A stretch of DNA of 64,000 nucleotides from Pseudozyma flocculosa PF-1 (GCF_000417875.1 NW_006920870.1:246115-310114); one strand, 5' to 3'; shown: positions 23,401 through 34,282, counted from the stretch's first letter. Notes: generated by a model not told the origin, from the letters alone. Program-made: numbers and translations.

Positions 23401-26126
23401 ATCCTCGTCTCCTCCCTCGACGCCTTGAGATGGCGAGGTGCTTGTCGACTTGCTGACCTCAGCGTGCTCTCGTCGCCCATGGCAGCCTCCCGCAGCGACG
23501 TTGCGGAGCGCGAGTGCATCGCAGCACTCGGCTCGGCTCCAAGGCGGCGATGTTCGGTGCGACGCTCGTTCAGCTCCGCCGCCGGAAGCAGCCGCTCGTG
23601 TCCACGCCTTTGGACGCCCCCCGTGGCGCCGGCGTCGCCGCTGAAGGCCTCGGCGAAGGTCGGCCTGGGTGTCGGCGCAGCGTCCGAGCGGTGCCCGTTG
23701 GGACCGGCGGCATGGCCGGGGTCGACCAGGGTCGACGACCGCGGATCGTAGTGCTGGGCACGCCACTCGTGCCCGTCCTCGTTGTCGCTGTCGATGACGC
23801 CATAGTCGCCGTGGCCTCGTGTCTTGGCCGGTGGCAGCACTTCGTCGCCGGCGGGCTCGGGACCGTCGGTCACCCTGCTGAGTGGCCGGCCGCCGGCCTT
23901 GGTCGGACGTTGCCGTAGGAAAGGACGCACGAGCCGCGACTCGGACATGCTTCGCCGGCCTTCCCTGGCGGTGTCCATGCTTTGACGTCCGACATCCGGC
24001 GACTTGGGACCGTGGATCGGCCCGACAGATTCTAGCGGGCCGGCACTGCGATTTGACTTGGAGTTGCTGACGAGGCCTGCCCGGAACGGCGAGATGATAG
24101 AGTCGAGGCTACGCCGAACGACGCCAGGCGCACGGGAGCCCGGTCGTGGACTGGGCCGAGCCGCTGGGGACGAGGCAAAGCTGGTGGGCAGAAAGGAGGC
24201 GCCTGGTTCGACGTCCATGCCATCTTCGCTGTCGGACATCTCGAACTCGTTGGAGCGGAACTCCTCGTCCCCACGCATCGGAAAGACGCGCTGGTCAAGC
24301 GTCCTCACGACGTCCATGCTGCGCTGGCGGGCCCGTTGAGGATCGTTCGGCGCATGGAGCGAAGGGACGGGGACCCGCGGGACCTGCATCGACGTTTTCC
24401 GTGCGCTGCCAGGCCCCGACGTGGGCTCGGGCTGGACCACCTCGTTGCCGAAGATCTGCTGGATCTTTGACACCGACTTGAGGCGACCGCTGCCGGCGTC
24501 GTAGCTGGGACGCGATGGCACCATCGGCGAGGGCGGGCTCAAAGTCGGCGAGCGAGCGTCAGCGTCGAGGGATCGCTGCGACGGCTTGTGGTTGAACATG
24601 GAACGAGGCAAGCTGAAGAAGCCCTTTTCGAGCGTCTTTGTCCGGCCACGGGGCCTGCGATCCGAGTCGCCGGCGGACGTGGGTGAGTTGAGTCCCGCCT
24701 CGTTCCAGGTGGCGGCTGTGGCCGGAGTGTGGAAGGAGCTGGATCCTGGCACCGAGACGGAACTGTTGTTGGAATGGCCAAGCGATGCGCTCGCCGCGTG
24801 GTGGCTGTACGAGATGCTGCTGGGGCTTGCCGGGTCAGCGAACGAAGCGGGCTTGCCGGCCGAGACCGCAAATGTCCTCGACGTCGGCGAAGACACATGC
24901 TCTGTGGGCAGAGGAGGGAGCGGACGGGTGTTCCTCTGAGCCTGGCGGTGGCGTTCCGACAGCGCGTGCGGACCCGACGGCAGCTGGGGCCCAGGCAGCG
25001 CGGCTGGAGGCTTGGAGGCGAGCCGGCGGCCTCCCTCTAACAGCGCTGGTTGCGCAGAGCCGACCACGGACGTCGAGGCCGGGTGAGGGGGAGGCAAAGG
25101 CGGAGTAGGTTCTGGCTGCCACGGTTGTTGCTGGTCTGGAGCGGGCGAGCCGTAGGTTGCTTGCCACCGCGTCGAGCTCGTGACTCTGGGTGGCGGAATG
25201 GGCAGCGGTGGTGCGCGCATCTTGCCCTTGTCCGTTGGCCGTCGCCTCCGCCTCGCCTTGGCGGCGCTTCCGCCCGAGCTGGAGCGCGCCAGTCTCGGAG
25301 ACGAGCCGTGCTCGCTCGTCCCGATCCTGCCGATGCGACAGGCGCCAGGCGCTTCGCCGCCGTGCGCGAGACCATCGGAAGGTTCCGACGAGTCCTCGGC
25401 GTCCGAATCGCGGAGGCCCGCATGCTGCGATACCGCCGGGCGACCTCGCCGCACGCTCTTGAGGGAGTCGCGCTTCCGTCGGGATGGCTCAGCGGCATCG
25501 GTCCGGCCCTGGTCCTGTGAAGCTCGGCTGGGAACCGGAGATGCGCCGGTGCGCTGCTGCTCCACCCGCTCTCTCTTGGACTGGCTCGAGGCCGAGTTGC
25601 GCGAAGACCGGCTCGCCAGGCTGCCGTACCGCTCCTGCCATGCGGCGTGGTCAGGGTGACGGGGATCGGCCGCCTGGACGATGGCATCGAATAGCTCCGA
25701 GCCCAGAGGGGGCACCGCTGCTGCCGCCGTACCCGGGACCTGGAGTCCGCTGACCGGTGCAACGACGGACCCGACGGGGCGGCCAGCCGATCCTCCAATC
25801 TGCGCTTGCAATGTGTCGCTCGAGGGCGGCGCAGCGTAAGGGTGCGCAACGATCCCATCATCCCCGTTCGACGACGCGACTGCCTGCGAGTGCGGCGACG
25901 CTAGCCGCGCGGTCGGCTCCCGCGGCCTGGCTATCGCTGTTGAGAAGGCCATCAGGTCGGCATTGGCATGCGGCGGTGATGTGTACGGGCTCATCTTCTG
26001 TGGTCGTCTGCGGGGAGCGGAGGGAGTCGAGGTCGGAGATTGCGCATAGGTGTCAAAGCGTCGCGACTGGAGCATGGAAGCTGGACCTCCTCGATGGTTG
26101 GCGGCAGCACCGTCCAAGGCGGACAT
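20496..26126 (-). CDS. Unrecognised 1876-residue disordered protein with heptad RPSM repeats
   Basis: A single uninterrupted frame of 1876 codons starts at ATG 26126 (MSALDGAAANHRGG) and ends with TGA at 20498-20496. I do not recognise the family. Composition is Ser/Pro/Arg/Gly-rich throughout, which suggests mostly disorder and many phosphorylation sites. Three better-ordered stretches stand out: SSEDKKKILAQNTYFLPTRE near residue 930, ENFETFISTMRPGEKIST to WRRKLLSEAVDLSFG near 1150-1185, and MAFEDMLGRFGQREKELLKD near 1800. Around 1605-1655 there is a seven-residue repeat (RPSMNLA, RPSMSGS, RPSMSGA, RPSMSGV, RPSMNLA, RPSVNLE), preceded by a very acidic patch (DFDDYDFDEYDD). Such proteins are often scaffold or polarity factors, but that is only a guess. 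No intron was needed; an upstream 5' exon cannot be excluded. Confidence 0.75.
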   Translation of the reverse strand: MSALDGAAANHRGGPASMLQSRRFDTYAQSPTSTPSAPRRRPQKMSPYTSPPHANADLMAFSTAIARPREPTARLASPHSQAVASSNGDDGIVAHPYAAPPSSDTLQAQIGGSAGRPVGSVVAPVSGLQVPGTAAAAVPPLGSELFDAIVQAADPRHPDHAAWQERYGSLASRSSRNSASSQSKRERVEQQRTGASPVPSRASQDQGRTDAAEPSRRKRDSLKSVRRGRPAVSQHAGLRDSDAEDSSEPSDGLAHGGEAPGACRIGRIGTSEHGSSPRLARSSSGGSAAKARRRRRPTDKGKMRAPPLPIPPPRVTSSTRWQATYGSPAPDQQQPWQPEPTPPLPPPHPASTSVVGSAQPALLEGGRRLASKPPAALPGPQLPSGPHALSERHRQAQRNTRPLPPLPTEHVSSPTSRTFAVSAGKPASFADPASPSSISYSHHAASASLGHSNNSSVSVPGSSSFHTPATAATWNEAGLNSPTSAGDSDRRPRGRTKTLEKGFFSLPRSMFNHKPSQRSLDADARSPTLSPPSPMVPSRPSYDAGSGRLKSVSKIQQIFGNEVVQPEPTSGPGSARKTSMQVPRVPVPSLHAPNDPQRARQRSMDVVRTLDQRVFPMRGDEEFRSNEFEMSDSEDGMDVEPGASFLPTSFASSPAARPSPRPGSRAPGVVRRSLDSIISPFRAGLVSNSKSNRSAGPLESVGPIHGPKSPDVGRQSMDTAREGRRSMSESRLVRPFLRQRPTKAGGRPLSRVTDGPEPAGDEVLPPAKTRGHGDYGVIDSDNEDGHEWRAQHYDPRSSTLVDPGHAAGPNGHRSDAAPTPRPTFAEAFSGDAGATGGVQRRGHERLLPAAELNERRTEHRRLGAEPSAAMHSRSATSLREAAMGDESTLRSASRQAPRHLKASREETRMPSSPAIPNGFTDLSSEDKKKILAQNTYFLPTRESRSRPPSANGSSNAHGNGAPNSESQHSGLLHGSLASASSCRSLASSYTQSTSAVHMATPHSTNELSFDSLSKQSATPTSQSRGRFAGLFSRVKGTLTPGKTPPSTSLSSFNSPVSTNIMTPSQSVEAGFSHSARLPQADRFENRSGDPSPPLGSGVNGSPAGLGFRYEAEEAKGSKKKQDFPRRLRAKSLASGRKKGKSPGLDGPENFETFISTMRPGEKISTLDEDWRRKLLSEAVDLSFGNRPLQPTPPVRSPSSQDLEHAAAVVVPQSPSAAETSPAPPSDGQAPEQGPRSLGKLLRKKKTAENLDELIQSFVATPPKMSHLDVAEEGAPRPSMSSVRGFDVADPDEGLRVAGSSAPLTIRKTLSPALLSDTVDARRDSMLEAGSDDGRASPRADDADDFAEVLQSTTNSPKVDDTEVLAERDDDRDAVQAPMRRFIRRHASIDRLSRVDETSVKDSLSNDSTDSSSARPSLSVPVSPLPRSFGEHRQIRRSISGTLQPPTVPRALELGGATPGRYEYGKRSMDVGRPRNLDQLVLGAMQPQPFPSEASPLPSPTVQFQETKSPRKMSFGDSLSPAWSRPSFNIQRSGRTSFSQDRDRAPVASPISPPKNYGSKSPALVQAMKKLRVPGKRSKSFSKGIGPGDVIIPDFDDYDFDEYDDGGAFEGSRPSMNLARPSMSGSRPSMSGARPSMSGVRPSMNLARPSVNLERKSFDTSSAGAGRSSLASAEMMTRLLQVHTDAMVATPLTATFPHEASEMPGSASAADAGMASETDASVHTAAEYSADSMVGLGIGTLAELPNASRPSLSASTSNGDLRGLRIADGHGNNLLKTPDAASLNGNGFVYVPKTPELMAFEDMLGRFGQREKELLKDISSRVGTTPAQTPGLGHGDGQKDYDFGALAKAKTEAASSGSGSTTSSKKAAGDDLNHHAP

Positions 26127-29100
26127 GGCGATGTCGGCCGGTCGTTCTGCTGAAGCAAGTGAGCTTGCTGGCGGGGAAAGCGTGTCTTTGCCGGCTCAGA
26201 AGTGCATTCGGAAGGGCTTCTCGCGGCTGACTGTACGAAAGGAAAGGGGGGTTTTGCTCGTGGTCAGAGACCACATGCGCAGGCTAGCGGGCGCGGCCGG
26301 CGTCCCGAGAGGACGAGCCAAGAACCGTTGCCACCTCCTCTCGTCAACTCACTGCGCTGCTCGGGTCGAGGCCGTAAACCTAGAGACAAGGGAAGACGAC
26401 AGAGCCCACGGAAGAAGAAGTCCGGCGCACGAGGGCAGAGTTGTCGACACTGTGCGCTCGGAGGTCGGGCGAAAGTTGGGGTGCGGGCGCGGACGCAGGA
26501 GCGCGGTCTATTCAGTTGGCCAAGCGGAACGAGAGCGACGAGCTTGGCTGACAGCTCACCCCGCCGAGAGCGTGGCCTTGCTCCAGAGGGAGTAGCCGCA
26601 GACTCAGGCTCAAGGTGTGAAGAGTGGGTCGGAGAGGGGCGACAACCAACGGCAGTCTGGACGAGCTGATCTGCTCGATGTCGCCGGCGGCGCTGGAGGG
26701 TACGTGCGAGCAAGACAATGCGGATTGTCGCCGGGAGCAGAAGACGATGCAGGCTGCCCGGGGCGACGGCGGTAGACTGGCCTTTTGGGCTGAGGCGCGG
26801 TCGGACGTCGCAGCGAGTCGAGGCTAGAGCGCAGTTCGGGTGCGGAACCAAGGCGACAGCAGCGACGATTCGGCTCGAGGTTTCTGACGTCGTCAAAGGC
26901 GCGAGCGTCGCTGAGCAAGAGTGTAGGCCTAGGTTGTCGAGGGAAGCATACGATGGGACGGGCAGCACCGGTGCAGGAGGTCGAGGCGGCCGCGTTGGGG
27001 TATAGGGTGCTGTGCTGTGGTGAGACGACGGGCGTTTAAGGCGCCAGAGGTGTGGCGGGATGGGGGCGGTCGTGGTGCGATCGGGCGAAGCCGGCGTGGA
27101 CAGAGATGGCGAGAGGAGAGAGCAAGGCGGATGGGAGACGGTGGCGGCGACGGCGAGCAGCGTCCGTGTTGGTGGTGATGCGTGAAGGAAGGCGAGCGAA
27201 GCGCGGGAGGTGAGCGGGCGACCGAAGGCTCCGGCAGGCAGGCCAGGCCAGGACGAGCAAGGAAGGAGGGCTGGCTTCCGAGTGGAACGGCAAGCCCGGC
27301 CAGGCTGTCGAGAAGCCGGCAGCCAGCCTGGCCCCTCTGCCCTTCTCGCTTTCCCTCGGCTGGGCCAGGCCAGGCAGGCTGCAGGCAGGCTGGGTGGGGT
27401 GGCAGCTGCTTTTTCCTTTGCTGCAGAAGAGGCCAGGCCTCTGGCAGGCTGACAGCCGGCCGGCGTGTCGACCCGTAGGCCGGGCGCCCTTGGTACGGCT
27501 AGCTAGCCTAGCTGCTGTCTGCCCGTGCGTGGCTCTCTCGCCCACCCGAGCGAAGCCACTGCGCATGCTTCAGAGTACATACAGTAGTCCATCATGAGAG
27601 CGAGGGCCTGCCCAGTCCACGGGGCGCCACACAGGCGGCAGCTTCCCGGTTTGGCAGCTGCAGGCGGTGACTGGAGCGACTCGGACAGAGACAGGGGCCG
27701 AGCAGAGTCCTAGGCTAGGTGAAAAGGCCAGGCCAGCGAGGCAGGAGGCCGGGGATGACGGCACGGCAGCAGCCAGGCCAGGCCAGGCCTAGCGGTGCGA
27801 GCACATCGCACCGTTCGCCATGTTGCCGAAGCCGTCAGCGTCTCCAGGCGAGGCGAGGGGGCGAGAAATAAGGAAGCAACGAACGAAGCAAGCGCGATCG
27901 ATATTCAGGCAGGATACCCGACAGGCTGGGCAGGCCAGCTGGACGAAAAGGACCACGGGCCAAAACAGGCAGGCCGGCCTGGTCGAGATGGACGCATGCG
28001 CGACGGCTTGCACCATCTCGCCACCCGCAGCAGCCAGCGGCAGGCAGGAGACCTGGAGGCCAGGCCTGGGCTCACAAAACCACCAATCGGCGCGCGTACG
28101 CGTACAGGCGTACGTACAGTACGTGTGCAGACAGCTCGTCCGCGCCGGCATCCTCGTCTGGACGATGCCTGCCTGGCCTTCGACTGCCAAGGGGCGCGCA
28201 GCGTTCAAGGCGTACCGTGGTGGTGGTGGGGCTCAGCAGCGGCACCCCCCTCTAGGCTCTGTGTGGCGCTGTTCATTTCTCATTTGCTTCAGCACCGGTA
28301 GGCTGGCGAACGCAAACCTCTCCAGGCCGTGCGTATGGGCCAAAAGTTAGCCAAACCTGGGCTGCGTGGGCAGGCGTAGAAATTTTTCTGAAAGAGGCAG
28401 GCCTGGCCTCCTCCAGAACAGCGAGCAGGCGGGCAGACGGGGGGCGAGGCTAGGGCTGGGCTAGGCTCAGCAGCTGCGCCCATCTGCAGCATCCGAGACC
28501 TCGCCCCCGTGCTCAGTCTAGCGAGTAGTGGCCCGGTGCGGCGACGGCCCGTCCAGTACGTAAACCTGCTCGACGTGAGAAGCCAGTGAAGAGCGAGGCC
28601 TGGCAGGCAGGGATTGAGCGTCACGGCACGCGCGATGGAACTGTATGAAACGCTGTATGAACGGCGAGCCACGACCTGTTCGCTTCGACGACGATAGATG
28701 TATGATCACGACGGGCGGTGGCGGTGTCAAGCCAGGCTAGGCTGAGCTTGAGCGGACGAGGAGCCATGTATGCATGCATGCTGATGGGCGCCCCGCCCGT
28801 TCCGCGCTGCGGGCCTGGCTGTCAGCATGTCAACCGCGCACGACGTAAACTCTGGGCTCCGCCGCCGCTGAATCCAGCCCATGCATGTGCCTACACCTGC
28901 CTGCCTGCTGCCTTTGACCCTCGTTCGACGGTCTTGCCTTGCTTGCTTGCTTGCCCCTGGGCGTACCTGCTGCTACGCTCTGTCGAGCCTGGCACCCAAG
29001 CTTGAGTCGACTGGATGGAGCGAGTTTGCGCATCCGGGCTCGATCCGTGCCGATCCGAGATTCCGCGCTTCGCCCTGGTCCGTCCCGTCGTGTGGTGGTG

Positions 29101-31919
29101 GGGTCCGGATCGCGGCGCAAATTGATCTCGAGGTCGCGGCGCGGGCGTTGACGCGGACGCCCCGACGCAACGTGCGTCAGCTGAACAGGAGCGGGCGCGG
29201 CGTTCGTGCCACGGGTAACCTAGCCCACGCTCACGCCTGCGCGTACGTGCGCCTGGCCCCAGCAGCCTCTTCGGTGCGACGTGATGCGAGATCTCATGTC
29301 TCGCCCAAGGGCGCGGCGGAACATTTCCTTGCCCTTTCTTTTCTCGTCGTTTTCATTTTGGGTGTCCAGCAACGTGACGACCCGACGATGGCGCGCGCGC
29401 TGAAGTGCCATCAAGGACGGCAGCGTGGATGTACCCACCGTGCGTTGACCTTGGTGGCCATGCGGGACAGTCCGGGTCGCGACGCGATCACGTCGTTGCT
29501 TGCAGCTGCTCGGTCTCGGTGCGGTCTCGCACCGAGCAACCGGGATTGCCATGCACCCCAGCCCGATCTCACCACCGACATCTTGGGGCAACGAATGCGG
29601 GTACCGACCGCCGTACCGTCTGTACAGGATCGCAGCAACCCAGGACGCCGCCGGACGGCCTCTGTGCTCGCCGCGCGGCTGACACGCGGGCGTCCGACGG
29701 CGACGGCCCATTGCCGGACACGAGCGGTGCTGCCGGTACGCGGTCGTCCACACGGCCCGCCCCGGTGGCGACAACAGCCATCGAGGGCTTGATGATCCAC
29801 TGCCCGGGATCTCAGATGTCGACCAGGAGTGGCAAAGGAAGCCATCCCTGTGGCTCATCCGGTCCCCTCTGCCAGCCCCGACATCTAGGCAGAGCAGAAC
29901 AAACACCGAATGTACTCACCCACGCTCTTGCGCGAGGATCCTGCCGGCTTCCTTCTGGCCGGTCGCGATGGTGTGAGTTGATCGGTGCGCTTCTGCGGCC
30001 TTGTTCGGAACTCGCCGTGCTGCCCAGCAGGCTCTTCGAGTCGTCATGAGCACGATACCATGTGCAGGCACTCAAGGCCTGAGCGAGGTGTGGCTTGCTG
30101 AGCAGGCTGTCCGCTCCTGCGCAAGAAGGCAAGGGGGTACCCAGACTCGGGAGAGGAGGAGCTGACAGGTGCATGCCAGGCGTAGACAAGACGACGAGGT
30201 CTGAGCGCTCGGCTTCTCGGCCCCCACTGTCCTGTCATAAGCGGTGGAAGCAATGCAAGGCAAGGTGGGCCTACCTGTAGCAGCGTGCTGCGCTCAAAGG
30301 TCGACCGCACCTTGGCCGCCACCGGGTGGTTCCCATGCAAAGAGTAAGTTAGGTATAGTAGGTATATGTACTCACTTGCAAACTTCCATCTTAGTGCGTT
30401 TTGTGACCTAGCCTGCTTCTGTGCCGTGCCCGGTACCTTTTACGTACGCTGCTCCGACCCATACGTATACGTCTCTGGTCGCGACGACTCGTTCTCGGTT
30501 CCATGCGACGTCGAAGCTCGCCTTGCCTGCCTGCTTGCACGTACAGCTACGCATGCGCGTATGGCGTCCGGCAGCTTGCTACAGGCTAGGCTTAGCCTGC
30601 GTTTTGGTCGGAAGAGGGCGGCGAGCCAAAGCTTAAAGACGTCGAGACTCGACGACGTTGCTGCGGGTTGTCTGGCACCCGATGCTGCTACTGCAAGGAC
30701 GCCTTGCGTGCGTGCAGTCGGCTGGTGGATACCGAAAGCCGCTCGCATGCATAAGGCAGGAGGGCCCTTCATCCTTGCCTAGCCTGCTTGCTTTTCGTCG
30801 AAGCAGATGCATGCTGGGAGGCAAGGGAAGGACGAACTCGAAGAGGAAGGCAGGGGCGAAGCGAGGAGGCCAAAGGCCGGCGGTGTCGACCAGCGCACTG
30901 ACGACGTACTGTACGACGGCCTCGACTGCAGTAGTCGGACGGCAAGGACTCGCCGGCAAAGGAGGCCTGCAGCGCCACCTCTCGTCCGCGACGTCAACGT
31001 CCTTTGCCCCAGCGATCTGAGAGGTCCAGGTCCGGACGGCGGCGAGCAGGAAAGGGAGAAGACGTAGACGTCCTTTCACGCCCGGCCGGGCCAGAGTGAG
31101 CCGGCCGACTTTGGGCATTGGCTCATCGCTGCCGGCCTCTTGTCTACTGGAAGCGATGATAGATGGGCTGATCTGCTGCGCAGGCGTTGACATGGCGCGC
31201 TAGGCACCGTGGAGGACGTCGTGCACGAGCGTGGACGAGGCGCGACAAGCTGGCAGGCGGACCAACGGCGACCATGATCGCACCCTCGTCTGCCTGCCTG
31301 CTGGCCTGGGGGCGTGTTGGTGCCGACTCAGCTGATTCGGTCGGGTGGCAAAGGAGCCGAAAGCAGGCCGTGCGGTCGCTGCAGAGAAGGCGCAGCGTGG
31401 TCCGACGCATGCTTGCTCCGGCCGTGTGCCTAGAGCATGTGCTGGCTTGCCAGGCTTGGCTTGGCGACCACGCACGGCGGGGTTGGACAACGAAGGAAGG
31501 AAGGAAGCCCAGCCGGCAAGCGAGACGCACTCTTGGCCGACCTGGCTGGCCCGGCCTGACCACGCCGACCCAGAGCCGATGAGGTTTCGGCTTCGGTCCC
31601 GAGGCCTGGCTTGGCCTGCTGGTCTGTCCCGCCGTGCTGGCAGCCGGGCTGCGCTGGAAGAAAAAAACTCGGAAGGCGGGTGCCATGCCATGCCATGCCC
31701 TCCACATTGGCCTGGCGTGGCAGGCCAGGAGGCTGGCTGAGGCATGCGGGCACACACCCGCCGGCAAGCTCAGCCACCAGCCCGACCCAACACCCAACAC
31801 CCCCACCAACACCACGACCACCGTCGACGCCATTGCCACCCGCGCAGTTCAGGCCCGCTCGCCTGTCTTAGCTTGCAGAAGGCCTCCAAGGCAGTCCATC
31901 TTGGCGACAGTCTGCAGCG
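26127..31919. other. 5.8-kb gene-poor region with AGGCC-rich words
   Basis: No frame shows a recognisable domain. The stretches 27180-28080, 28340-28760 and 31240-31740 are dense in CAGGCCAGGC and CCTGGCCTG words. Palindromic CGTACG/TACGTA clusters occur at 28095-28130 and 30445-30560, and a CTTG run at 28937-28955. The first part (26127-27000) is likely promoter and leader of the 1876-residue gene. A possible spliced minus-strand gene at 29.8-30.4 kb is listed separately with low confidence. Confidence 0.5.
29880..30385 (-). other. Possible small spliced gene (weak)
   Basis: On the minus strand three good donor sites follow each other: GTGAGTACAT at about 30372, GTAGGC after CTGCTACAG at about 30275, and GTGAGTACAT at about 29920. 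They border plausible exons. One reads NHPVAAKVRSTFERSTLLQ and the next, after a GACAG acceptor near 30235, includes AGADSLLSKPHLAQALSACT. I recognise no homolog, and the start and the last exon are not defined. The coordinates only bracket the exon candidates. Chance donors in GC-rich DNA are an equal explanation. Confidence 0.2.
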
Positions 31920-34228
31920 ATGGTCGTGAGTAACCTGGGCACCTCCTCCCGGCAGTCGTCTAAAGACCAAGCGCTGAGGCCGCCCATCGATCCGCCATCC
32001 GACAGCACCTCCGCCTCAACGACCCCGACACATCTCGCAACGAGCACATCAACTATATCACAGCATTGCCCCACTTGTGAGCCATCAAGCGATTTGGGTC
32101 AGGTGACGTTGGTGCCCGCTCTCCCGAAGCTCGGTTACTCACCCCCTTGTCCTGCTCGTCCGCAATCAGCCCGGACCATGAAGAGGCGAGACGAAGGCTA
32201 TGCCAACTGGCCGCCCAGGTCAAGCCCGTCATGAAAAACCACGGGTTCCAAATCAACTCTCTCGAGGAGGTGAGTCGTGAACACGCGGGAGACGAGCTTT
32301 GGCCTGTAGAGGCAGGCTGCATCGGACTGACTCACCTCACCTTGTCCGGTTCTCCGACCTCGGTGGACAGTTCGAGTGGAATCGCGAGTTCGCTGGGCGC
32401 AGTCAGTACCGAGCTTGTGGGCGCGACGCCTGTTGCCGCCGTCGCAGGCTCAAGCTGATCCAATCCGACCCTCCTCTGCTATCCTGCCGTGCTGTCGCCG
32501 GGGCACCCAGACTGGAACGCCGGCGAGAACGTCGAGCTGGTGCTCCGCCGGCAGGACGGCTCGTTCGCCCCGCTGCAGTGGGTGCTCATGGTCTTCTGCC
32601 ACGAGCTGGCGCACATCAAGCACATGAACCACGTACCCTCGCTTCACGGCAAGCTCGACCGCGAGCTCAAGCAGGAGTGCAAGGACCTCCAGTCGCGCGG
32701 ATACTTTGGCGACGGCTTCTGGTCGGCCGGCCAGCGGCTGTTTGACAATGTTGTCGTCTCTGGCGTGAGTAGACCGCGTCGCTCGTCGAGCCTGTCTCGA
32801 CATGCTCGAAGGGCGTCGAAGGCATGGCTGACACGAGATCGTCCCGACAACTGCCCCTCCCCTGCCCTGCTCAACACCTTCGCACCCTCGCAGGCGGGCA
32901 TGAATCAGCTCGAAGGCCTCCCGCAGTACTCGTGCGGAGGCGCATACCGCAGGCAGACGAAACGCAAGCGCACCGGGACCGGAGCGGGTAGCAAGCGCAA
33001 GCGTCGGGGCTTCAAGGGCCCCAGCTTGCACACCGGAGCGCAGACGGCCGCCAATACCAAGGGCGGCCGCCGGCTGAACCGCGAGCTGCCGGGCCAGGGC
33101 AGCCGCGTGGACTCCCTCAACTTCATCCCAACAGCCTCGGCGACGTCCAAGAGCTACAAGGACGACCCCAACTCGACGTTCCGCAAGCGCGCGACCAGCC
33201 ACCAGGCGCGGGAGCTGCGCGCTGAGGCTGCCATGCGGCGGCTTGGGCTCGGAAGGTTCAAGGCGGAGCCGACGGCGGAGGAGCGGGATGACAAGAAGGA
33301 CGAAAAGAAGCCAAAGCTCGAGACGGCAGCGACGACGACAACGGCGACTAGGACAGCCGGTCAGTCGACCCTTGACGGCTTCCTTCCGCACCCGAGCCCG
33401 GCAGATGCCGGAGACGACTCGGAGACCGAGACCGAGGAGGAGCCGGACCGGGACCCGAACGACGGCTTCCTGATCCTCGACGGAGGCGGCTCTGGCGCCG
33501 GCGAAGGAGACGACGACAGCGACGAGACCGAGACGGAGCCCGAGCTCGACGGTGCCGCCGCCGCGGCGGGGAGCAGCCAAGGCAAGGTCAAGAGGGAGGC
33601 CGAGACGCAGGCCAGCGGCGAGACGGATGCGCAGCGACGCGAACGCGCCCGCCTCTATCGCCAGCACGAGCGGGCGCAAGGCGCGAACGTCCGACTCAAG
33701 ACGACGAGCGAGGAGTGGTCGGAGTGGTTCCAGGTCGTTCAAGATCAGCCCAGATCTGGCGACATCCAGGCCGGGGCCGAGGAGGAGGAGGCGCACGGCG
33801 GATCCGGCAATGCTGGGTCGAGTCGACCAACGGCCGAGCAGCGAACCGCACCGCCATCACCTGCGGCTCCGGTGGTTGTCGATGACACAAAACAAGTGAC
33901 AGCGGTCGCGGCAGCGCCGATCAAGGTCAAGGCCGAGGATGCCATCGCCATCTCGGACAGCGACGAGGAAGACAGGGGCGAGATCGCACCGCCTGGCTTG
34001 GGCTCACGTCTGGCGCCGGCCGCCTCCCCAAGTCTCGGCGTCTCCGCTGGGCGATCGAGTACGGCAAAAGCCCCGATGCCGGCGGCGGCGCCTGCGCCCA
34101 GGCAGCAGACGGGCGAGTCCGGGGCCCAAGTGTGGCAGTGTCGGATTTGCACGCTCCTCAACCCGCTCGTGGCGCAGCGGTGCGAGGCGTGCGATACCTC
34201 TCGCGGCTCGACGCTGCTGGGACAGTAG
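31920..34228 (+). CDS. WLM-domain metalloprotease with RanBP2 zinc finger (Wss1/SPRTN type)
   Basis: Six exons, 31920-31925, 32006-32076, 32170-32269, 32371-32401, 32511-32764 and 32894-34228, join in phase to 598 residues. The first exon is only six bases (Met-Val) and gives the typical family start MVHLRLN followed by HINYITALPHF. The WLM protease domain covers about residues 25-175, with HELAHIKHMNH at 100-110 matching HExxHxxxxxH and GYFGDGFWSAGQRL after it. The C-terminus has a canonical RanBP2 finger, WQCRICTLLNPLVAQRCEAC. Between them lie charged disordered sequence and two SUMO-interaction-like motifs, GFLILD before acidic residues and DAIAISDSDEED. Wss1/SPRTN proteases digest DNA-protein crosslinks; that role is inferred. 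The gene converges on VPS16 with 107 bases between the stops. Confidence 0.9.
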
Positions 34229-34282
34229 TGAATCGGAAGCGACGCGATGCGAGATGGCCGTCGCCGCCGCAGTGCGTCGCGC

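Noticed and set aside
28881..29792. A 303-codon plus-strand frame in the gene desert
   Set aside because: Overlaps comparable frames on both strands, lacks a domain, and shows no codon preference like that of the genuine genes.
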